Source of the DNA: Streptomyces sp. XD-27
GTDB lineage: Bacteria > Actinomycetota > Actinomycetes > Streptomycetales > Streptomycetaceae
Assembly: GCF_030553055.1 (NCBI RefSeq)
Contig: NZ_CP130713.1
Location: forward strand, 7,485,391 to 7,549,390
Length of the DNA stretch: 64,000 nucleotides
Direction of reading: 5' to 3'
This document shows, one piece after another, positions 57,290 to 64,000 of the stretch. The position numbers and the translations under genes were made by a program. Numbering within the stretch: position 1 is the stretch's first letter; each line of letters opens with the position of its first letter. The notes under the pieces were generated by a model. The model did not search any database. It was not told the origin of the DNA and was given only the letters and a program-made list of their open reading frames with translations.

Positions 57290-57821
57290 TCATTCTCCAG
57301 AAATGGACTCAGAGAAGGCTTCGCGTAGATACTGCAAGAACCCCCACAAGTTCCGCGCCACGACTTCGAGGCCAGAATCTTCCACCTCGTAGACGGAGCC
57401 GATCAGAGTGCCACCGGTTAGGCGATAGATCAGACCTTCTGAAGCACCGAGCGCGAACAGGGATCCCCCGCCGTCTGAGCCGAAAACGATGATCGGCTCA
57501 TCAGCGGAGCCGCTACCCTGGTTGGCTGATCTCCGTTCATGCCGTCGATTACCGACTCGGCTGCGTGAACGAAGAATCCGGAGCCCACATCAGGAAGTGA
57601 CACCTCCGCTACTCGCGAATAGAAGGCGACCAGGTCCCCGACCTCCGCTTCCTTCAACACTGCAAGGTGCGATTTAGTATCGCTATCACCGGTAGCCTCG
57701 ACAACCCTGTTCTCGCCGGCGGGTAGCCGTATTTGCCTTCGAAAGTCCGAGTGAAACTCGCGGACAGCTGCGACATCGCCGCGATCCAGCTATCGAGGCT
57801 CTCTCCAGTAATAGTCACCAT
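57290..57821 (-). CDS. SMI1/KNR4 (SUKH)-like immunity protein (frameshifted)
   Basis: About 177 residues: MVTITGESLDSWIAAMSQLS, EGKYGYPP, HLAVLKEAEVGDLVAFYSRV, FFVHAAESVIDGM, then DEPIIVFGSDGGGSLFALGA, IYRLTGGTLIGSVYE and a C-terminal LWGFLQYLREAFSESI. The GSDGGG / LF pattern and final helix match the SUKH superfamily, commonly antidotes to nuclease toxins. Two one-base gaps are inferred (near 57715 and 57520); the 532-nt length agrees. ATG 57821 overlaps the end of the toxin gene by about 30 nt, so the two are co-translated. Confidence 0.65.
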
Positions 57822-58300
57822 ATCCCCTGTCTATTTGCTCGGCAAAGTCTTCTATTTCCGCGCGCGTAGCATTTGGGTTCGTATCCCGGAACCACTTCCA
57901 TTGATTGGTTATTTCCTGGTGAACGTTGGCGCCACGCGACTTCATCCTACTGCCAGGAACCCCACGCATGTTGGATGGGGCATCGAAGTCGAAGTTAATG
58001 AACCCCGGGTGGTTCCGGTACTCCTGCGGGATGGCGTGATGGGCGTCCCAGTCGTCCGGCAATCGCTTCATGCCGTTACGGTGCAAAGACGCTTGGAACC
58101 TTCCCCTGTAGTTGCCTACATCGATCGTTGGCGCTTCAGGGGCTTTACCGGTGATAGAGGGGTCACGGGGGTGCGCCGCTCCTGGGCCATAACGAGGCGC
58201 CCCTGCGGGAGCCTTGCTGAACAGCCCTTGAGGCCGCGCCAGGCGGGTCCGATGAGGGGAGCGAGCGCTCCGCCGACGGCGCCGAAGAGGAGGTCGCCTG
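57790..58300 (-). pseudogene. Polymorphic-toxin C-terminal nuclease domain (5'-truncated, frameshifted)
   Basis: Minus-strand: pre-toxin SGDLLFGAVGGALAPLIGPA (frame A), a gap near 58225, then GLFSKAPAGAPRYGPGAAHP and the terminal domain RLPDDWDAHHAIPQEYRNHP, FINFDFDAPSNMRGVPGSRM, KSRGANVHQEITNQWKWF, ending GDYYWREPR at 57790. The DAHH...RGVPGS...NVHQEITNQW arrangement is that of AHH/HNH-like toxin nucleases found at the C-terminus of RHS and other secreted polymorphic toxins. The long N-terminal delivery part is missing; the fragment starts at a junction near 58300 with unrelated plus-strand genes. Confidence 0.7.
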
Positions 58301-59006
58301 AACTCAAGCGCACCCAGAACGCCTACAACGCCCTGTTCGGCTCCGATGACGCGCCCGTGCCGGCCCCGCCGCAGATGCAGCCACAGCTCCAGTCCACGGC
58401 CGAGCCGGGGCTGCCCGCCCGGGAGCAGGTCCACCAGGTGCTGACGCTCCTCACTGTTCCGCCGCGCCCAAGCTGGTCAGCCTGGTTCACGAGGCCTTCT
58501 TCTCCGGCCCGTTGAACACCGCGCGACTGGCCGCCGTGCGCCGGGATGAGGAACGCTCCTTCCGCTCCTCGCCCTATGCACGCGCCTACTACATCTGCTC
58601 GGCCCTGACATCCGACCTGCTCGCCCCGGTCCGCGCTCTCCTCGCCCTCAGCACCTGGCCGTTGGAGCAACGCGTGGTGGGCCCGCTCACCCACCGTGTC
58701 CACTTCCTCACCTCGGCCCTGCGACTCGCGGAAGCCTCCCAGGCCCGCGCCGACGACTCCCTGCAGCAGGAGCCCGTCCGCCGACTCCTGCTGCACTACA
58801 ACCGCAACATTCCCGGCTGCCCCACCAAGGGGCCGCTCGACCTGGACGCGCTGCGCCGCGCCGCCGCAGCCGAACTGGCAATCCACGCCGACGACGAAGC
58901 CGACACCCGCACCGAGACCGCCCGCCGCGCACAGCAACTCGCCGACGTGGAGCAGCTCTTCGGCCACACCCTGCGCAACGTCACTCGCCTGCACCGCACG
59001 TCCTGA
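58300..59006 (+). CDS. Unknown protein, first gene of nuclease-helicase operon (5'-truncated)
   Basis: Reads ELKRTQNAYNALFGSDDAPV then LPAREQVHQVLTLLT. A one-base gap near 58460 follows, then KLVSLVHEAFFSGPLNTARL, RDEERSFRSSPYARAYYICS, ALTSDLLAPVRALLALSTWP and ADVEQLFGHTLRNVTRL. Mostly helical, about 230 residues left, no family known to me. No start codon is visible before the junction with the toxin fragment, so the 5' end is probably lost. A nuclease-like gene follows 47 nt downstream. Confidence 0.5.
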
Positions 59007-59052
59007 CCGCGCGCCGCGACCGCACCACCGCACCTTGATCCAAGGAAGAACC

Positions 59053-60185
59053 GTGAATTTGCTCGCCGCGCGACTGGACGCCCTGAGAGGATCCAGCCCC
59101 CCTGTCCCGCACACCGCCAAAACCCTGGCGCGCTGACCGTCAACCCCGAATGTGACCGGCGCGCCCTGCTCGATGCGGCCGGCGTCGACAAGGACGCCCT
59201 CGCCGCGCACCTGAACCTGCCACGGCCGCTGTGCACATCCGCGATCGCCCTCGACCATGGCGCCGCCTTCGAACGCCGGTCACCACCCAAGCCGGCGCCG
59301 AACTGGTGCAATTACTCCGCGAGACCCTCGACCTCACCTGCCCGAGGTGTCATACGAGGACGTGAACGCCGTGGGCGGCCGTGAGCCGTCATCGCTGCCG
59401 CTGCGCCACTCCCACACCCGTAATCTCATCCTCGGCGCGGCCCGTGACAAAACACGCGCCCGCACTCTGCTCGACCACCCCGTGCTGCGCCTGACCGTCG
59501 CCGGCCACCCCGTCTACCTGGAACCCGACATCGTCGCCTTCCAGCACCACGAGACCTTCCACATCGTGGAGATTGAATCCTTCCCGGTCATCGACGGCCA
59601 AGCCGATCCCGCCAAAGTCGCCGCGGCGCTGACCCAGGCCGCGGCCTACGTCCTGGCCCTGCGCGAGCTCCTGGCCGAGGGGGCCTCCCACCCGAGCGCG
59701 TCTCCAACCGTGTGGTCCTGGTCAATCCCCGCGACTTCTCCCACCGCCCACCGCGACCCTCGCCGACGCGGCCCAGAAGATCAAATCGCTCAGTTGGCAT
59801 CTCGGCCGGCTCCGCCGCCTGCCTGACCTGCTCGACCAGCTGCCCCCCAGTACCACCTTCGACCTGGCCCCGGATCGCGAGGCGAACCCGACGCGGCCCC
59901 GCGAGGAACTCGCCGCAGCACTGTCTGCCCCCCGTGCGCACTACAGCCCCGGCTGCCTGCATCACTGCGAACTGGCCCACTTCTGCCGTAACGAAGCACG
60001 CCACCAAGGCCGGACCGAAGTCCTGGGCACCACGGTCCGCGACGACGTCGCAGGCATCGACGACATCGCCCTGGCACTGGCCCTTACCGACGGCCACCAG
60101 CACCCCTCACGGGACCGTCCGACATCACCCAGGCGCTCCGCCACGCGCAACGTGTCCATGCCGACTTCCTGGCAGGCACGACATG
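59053..60185 (+). CDS. PD-(D/E)XK nuclease-like protein with C-terminal Cys cluster (multiple frameshifts)
   Basis: GTG 59053 after AAGGAAG. Reconstructed order: LLAARLDALRGSSPPVPHTA, LTVNPECDRRALLDAAGVDK, SAIALDHGAAFERR, PEVSYEDVNAVGGREPSSLP, TLLDHPVLRLTVAGHPVYLE, PDIVAFQHHETFHIVEIESF, AALTQAAAYVLALRELLAEG and VVLVNPRDFSHRP, then GCLHHCELAHFCRNEARHQG. The PDIVAF...HIVEIES core with a following helix (AAAYVLAL), and a CxxxCxxxxxxC cluster together with the upstream Cys, recall Cas4/RecB-family nucleases with an iron-sulfur cluster; Lys of ExK is replaced. Five frame changes are inferred. It ends with ATGA overlapping the helicase gene start. Confidence 0.55.
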
Positions 60186-62973
60186 AGCTTGCTCACCACC
60201 CTGCTGCGGATGCGCGCCGCTGCCACCGGCAACGCCCTGCCCACCAGTCGGCTTCGCCACCTGCATCTGAGCGACCGGCCCCTGATGCTGCTGCCCCTGA
60301 AGCAATCGGGCACAGCGGCCAGGCCCCTGGCCGTCATGCTCGGCACCGACCCCGCCCGCCCCGAACTCTTCCTCGCGCCGCCGACGGGCAGCACCACCCC
60401 CATGCTCACCTCCCTCGCCTCGAGGGTCACCGCCTACATCGAAGAACACCAGCGGCGTCATGAGCACCTGCCCGCCACCTCCACCAGGCCGGCACGGCAG
60501 CGCTTCTCGACGCCCCGCAACTCCTGGTGCCCAACCCCCATGCCGTGGCCTACTTGAACACTCTCGGACGCGACCTGCGGCTGCGTCCTGTTGACGGCGC
60601 TCCGTCGACTCCTGCTCGGTGCGGCGCCTGGGCCAGTGGCTGACCTTCTTCGCCGGCCGCGCCGAGCTCCCCGGCACATCCGCCCTCATCCCCTGACCGG
60701 CTTTCTCGCCATGCACTGGGTCACTGGGCAAAGCCCCCTTGAAGACGAGGACGTGGCCACCCTGCTGGCGTGGATCGACCCATCCCGCCACACCGCCAGC
60801 GGCCATCACCCCGCACTGGCAGCGGAAGACCCCGCCACCCACCGCTCGGCCGGCCGGCCACCGATCCGGCTTTCGACACCGACTACCTGGCTCCCCTTTT
60901 CCATGCCTATCGCGCCGGTCCGCGCGAGCAGGCCCGCTGCCTGAACGACCTCCGCATCCTCCTGGCTCACTACATGCAACCGACCTGGGAACGCATGTGG
61001 CAGGCCTACACCCTTCTGCAGGCTCTGCCGAGGCTGACGGCACCCGGCGCGATGGAAACGGAACGCACCGAGTTCACCGACATGACCGCCTACCTCGCCC
61101 AAGACAGGCGCCCCAGCGCGCCCGCGACGATGCCGTCGCCGCCGCCATCGGCCTGGCTCGCAGGGAGCACGCCGCCGCGGCCTTCGCCGCCGAACGAGCC
61201 CTCGATGACCCCTTCACCCGCGCCGAACTGCGCACCACCGGAGAAGCCTTCGGCGGCACGTCACCACCGTCGATGCCGACCACCTCGTGTACGGAAGCAG
61301 TAAACGAGCCCAATGGCGCCCCCGCTTCACCGTCTCAACCACCGATCCGCTGCGCCTGGAACCCGGCCAGATCCTGGCCTGCCACACCCACCGCGACGCC
61401 CGCTACACGGTCCGGGCGATCACCCCCGCGACAGCGACACCTTCGTCGACCTCGAAATCACCGCCGGCATGGGCACCCCGGCCCGCCCCCGCCACACCGT
61501 CCTCCCCGACACCGGCGCCTTCCTCGTGTGCACCCTCGCCCCGACCACTACCACCGGATGCCGCAATTCCCGCTGCCCGATCAGATTCCATGGACCCACG
61601 CAGGCCCTCCGCACCCACCCCCAGAGCGACAACGAGCAAAAGCGGCACCCCACTCGCCCCCGCCATCGCCGCACCACCAGGAAGACCACGCGCAACGCGC
61701 GATCGTGGAGCAACTGCCCACGCTCACCCACCCCGGGCTGGTGGTCGACGCACCGCCTGGCGCCGGTAAAACCACCCTGGTCATCCACGCCGCGCAGACC
61801 CTCGCGCACCACGGCGCCCCCTGCATCGTCATCACCCAGACCAACACCCAGGCCGACGACCTCGTACGACGCTTGGCCCACTCCCGCCTGCCAACAGCTC
61901 GGCTCACCGCAGCGAACCACACAGTCCCACCCGACATGCTGGCACTGCCCGGCGTACGCGTCGGCCACCGCATCGAAAGCCTGAAAACGGCCCACGTCGT
62001 CGTGGGTACCGCCATGAAATGGGCCACCGTCCACGACCGCCGGTGGCCATGGGCCATCATCGACGAGGCCTACCAGATGCGCTCCGACGCACTCTTGCGT
62101 ACCGGCCACCTCTTCGACCAAGCCCTCTTCGTGGGCGACCCCGGACAGCTCGACCCGTTTCTCCACGATCAGGACTCACCGCTGGGTCGGCCTGCCCACG
62201 ACCCCATGAACAGTGCGGTCGCCGTCCTTCTCGCCCAAAACCGCGACCTGCCCGTACACACCCTGAGCACGTCCTGGCGCCTGCCGCCCACCGCCGTCCC
62301 CCTGATCCGCGACGCCTTCTACACCTTCACCCCCTTCGAAGCCGCGAGCCACCAGACGGAGCGGACCCTCACCTTCACAGCGATGGGCAGGCGCACTCCC
62401 GTCGACAAGGCCCTCGAGACTGCCGCCCGAACCGGATGGGCCCTGCTGGAACTGCCCGCCCGCATCACCCACCGCATCGACGCCGAAGCCTTCCACACCG
62501 CCCTGGAGACAGCCGCCGGGCTGCTTCACCGGCAAACCACGGCATCCTGCGACAACCACCCTCAAGGACGCGTCCTGGAACCCCGCGACCTGGCCATCGG
62601 CGTCGCCCACCGCAGCCAGGCCCACTACATCAACGAGCTCCTGGCACGCCACTACCCGCGACTGCACGGCGTCACCGTCGACACCGCCAACCGGCTCCAA
62701 GGCCGCGAATTCAGCGTCACCATCGTGCTGCACCCGCTCTCCGGCCGCTGGGACGCCTCCGCCTTCCACCTGGAAGCCGGCCGCCTGTGCGTCCTCGCAT
62801 CCCGCCACCGTCACGCCTGCATCGTCATCACCCGCGCCGGTATCGCCCCACTTCTGGACGCCCACCCATCCAACGACCCCGTCCACCTCGGAGTCACCTC
62901 GAAGACCCCCGACGGCTGGGAAGCCCATCACGCGGTCCTCGCCCACCTCGCCCAGCACACCGTGCGGACCTAG
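60183..62973 (+). CDS. Superfamily 1 DNA helicase-like protein (5' half frameshifted)
   Basis: A protein of up to about 930 residues. The helicase part (about 61640-62973) is intact in one frame: Walker A VDAPPGAGKTTLVIHAAQ, motif Ia ITQTNTQADDLVRRL, Walker B WAIIDEAYQM, motif III ALFVGDPGQLDPF, motif IV SWRLPPTAVP and motifs V/VI VDTANRLQGREFSVTIVLHP with LCVLASRHRHACIVITRAG. This is SF1 of the Upf1/Dna2 type. The 5' half (from ATG 60183, MSLLTTLLRMRAAATGNALP, then FFAGRAELPGTSALIPLTGF, YLAPLFHAYRAGPREQARCL and RFTVSTTDPLRLEPGQILAC) is recoverable only through several frame changes. It may be one protein or two. Coupled to the nuclease-like gene, it suggests a DNA-processing or defence unit. 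Confidence 0.75.
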
Positions 62974-63069
62974 AAACACAAAGAACCCCCATGCCCCCTG
63001 CGCGCCCGAGTTGTCCACCTCGGGCCCGCTCCCGAGGGACTGCGATGAGAAGCCCCAGATCACGTCGGT

Positions 63070-63310
63070 TCCCCCTCCCGCAGGTGCTAGCTCCCCTTGG
63101 GGCGCCGGGCCGGGACTCCAGGACGCCCGCGCGCAGGCTGAGCAGGGTCAGCACTTCGCTTATCTCACGGGCAATCTCTTCGTAGGCCAGCCGCTGGGCC
63201 TTCTCGGCGTGCAGGAACGCCTCCCAGTCTCCGCATGGTCGGCGCGGCTGCGGAGGCTGAGCAGCAGCCGGCGGCGGGAGCGCACGAACATGCCCCAGCC
63301 CCACCTGCCT
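63070..63310 (-). pseudogene. Sensor histidine kinase remnant
   Basis: Minus-strand pieces MFVRSRRRLLLSLRSRADHA and AQRLAYEEIAREISEVLTLL then SLRAGVLESRPGAP. These resemble the HisKA_3 dimerisation region (EERTRIAREIHDVLAH...LSLHAGALE) of Streptomyces two-component kinases. The phosphorylated His segment is missing and the frames differ. A decayed leftover. Confidence 0.45.
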
Positions 63311-63427
63311 CACCAGCAATTTGATTGCGCCTCCAGACTGGCTGGCCACCTTCGAGGTCATAGTTCATTTTTGACCTATGACCCTTGGAGTGATGTGCTT
63401 GTCGGTGTGAGGACTGCCGTAACCCGC

Positions 63428-63974
63428 ATGACCCGCCCGACGGTTGAAGTACTGCGCTTGCTGTTGCTGGTGCCGGCGGATGATCCGCTGTGGGGAGCGA
63501 GGATCAGTGAGCTGGCTGATCTGGGGAAGAGCACGGTTTCGCAGATCCTGGCCCGGCTTACTGTGCTGGGCTGGGTCACGCTTCGCGAGGAGGAAGGGCC
63601 GCATCCGGGTCGCCCGGCGCGGGTTCCACACGATGTCGCCGGAAGGGCGTCGCCACGCCGAGGCGGCGCTGGCCGCGCGGGATGCACGCCGCCAGCGCCG
63701 GGCTGTCAATCCGGTCACGATCGAGGCGTCAATGCCCCCTTCGCAGCAGCCGGCTGGGCACATGCGGGATAGGGCCGGCGATCCAGGGGCGGTGATCGAG
63801 CAGGCCACACAGCACGCGCCCGGCGCGCAGCACCTCACTCCGGAGTCCGACACGTTTCCAGCGCAGCCCGCGCCCAAGATGGCTGGTCACTGGCCGATCC
63901 GCTTCCCGTCCCCCGACACACTGCGCCGCCCGCGATGGCCCCTTTGCCAGAAGCCCCCACTGAAGACCGGGTGA
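63428..63974 (+). CDS. Winged-helix transcriptional regulator, PadR/MarR-like (frameshifted)
   Basis: ATG 63428: TRPTVEVLRLLLLVPADDPL, WGARISELADLGKSTVSQIL and ARLTVLGWVTLREEEGPHPG, a helix-turn-helix with wing. One extra base near 63610 must be dropped to continue RPARRFHTMSPEGRRHAEAA, giving the typical wing end and C-terminal helix. The 547-nt length is 3n+1, consistent. The tail to 63974 is low-complexity, so the true stop may be elsewhere. Target unknown; it reads away from the kinase remnant. Confidence 0.6.
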
Positions 63975-64000
63975 CAGTGCATGCCGGAGCCGATACACCC

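Noticed and set aside
1..64000. CRISPR arrays, tRNA and rRNA genes
   Set aside because: No regularly spaced short repeats, no cloverleaf with a GGTTCGAATCC-type arm, and no rRNA-like segments were seen on reading either strand.

Overview
The window is GC-rich actinobacterial DNA, almost certainly from a Streptomyces or a close relative. This rests on base composition, strong third-position G/C codon use, GTG starts, frequent GTGA/ATGA gene overlaps and the IS families present. It is a mosaic: one well-preserved biosynthetic gene cluster on the left, then accessory DNA full of mobile-element remnants, an injection-system-type cargo locus, a decayed second NRPS cluster, a toxin/immunity pair and a nuclease-helicase operon.

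1-20,595, biosynthetic gene cluster. A minus-strand NRPS (A-PCP-C-A, running off the left edge) is followed by a MacB/FtsX-type ABC exporter. A divergent plus-strand operon encodes a methyltransferase, a protein of the heme-dependent aromatic oxygenase (TDO-like) superfamily, three enzymes matching the L-enduracididine pathway of mannopeptimycin (MppP, MppQ, MppR), an MbtH protein, an alpha/beta hydrolase and a polyprenol-phosphate-mannose synthase. After an IS630 remnant come a GT-C membrane glycosyltransferase, an MFS exporter and an MppO/VioC-like hydroxylase. The set points to a glycosylated (probably mannosylated) nonribosomal peptide with (beta-hydroxy)enduracididine and glycine. The methyltransferase/heme-oxygenase pair has no counterpart that I know of in the mannopeptimycin pathway.

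20,600-29,800, mobile-element zone. It holds a frameshifted hypothetical gene, a GIY-YIG/DUF4357 protein, a small HNH protein, and a group II intron whose inferred splice junction rejoins a broken IS110 transposase frame. An aminoglycoside-phosphotransferase-like gene, an IS630 transposase and a complete IS5-family element with perfect 37-bp inverted repeats follow.

29,800-46,150, a locus of DUF4157/DUF6603-type proteins like those linked to extracellular contractile injection systems. A large minus-strand membrane metalloprotease-like protein sits on one side. On the other, an overlapping plus-strand operon encodes a degenerate metallo-beta-lactamase-like protein, unknown proteins, a DUF4157 protein with a lipase-like helical domain, a DUF6603 protein and two more unknowns. 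The last gene is fused in frame to an ABC-transporter fragment (46,140-46,905), which abuts an IS5-type fragment.

47,300-56,930. A BRCT-WD40 protein and a small membrane protein precede IS1380 and NRPS condensation-domain remnants. A MATE exporter and the wreck of a second NRPS-type cluster follow (type II thioesterase fragment, MupA-family flavin monooxygenase with a nonsense codon, broken condensation protein), then an nrdR fragment.

57,290-64,000. A C-terminal nuclease toxin overlaps a SUKH-like immunity gene. Next comes a three-gene operon (unknown, Cys-cluster PD-(D/E)XK nuclease-like protein, SF1 helicase), then a sensor-kinase remnant and a winged-helix regulator.

Caution: many genes carry single-base frameshifts, often in G/C runs. 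Either the sequence has uncorrected indels or much of the right-hand part is decaying. Joined coordinates below assume the former for otherwise intact genes.
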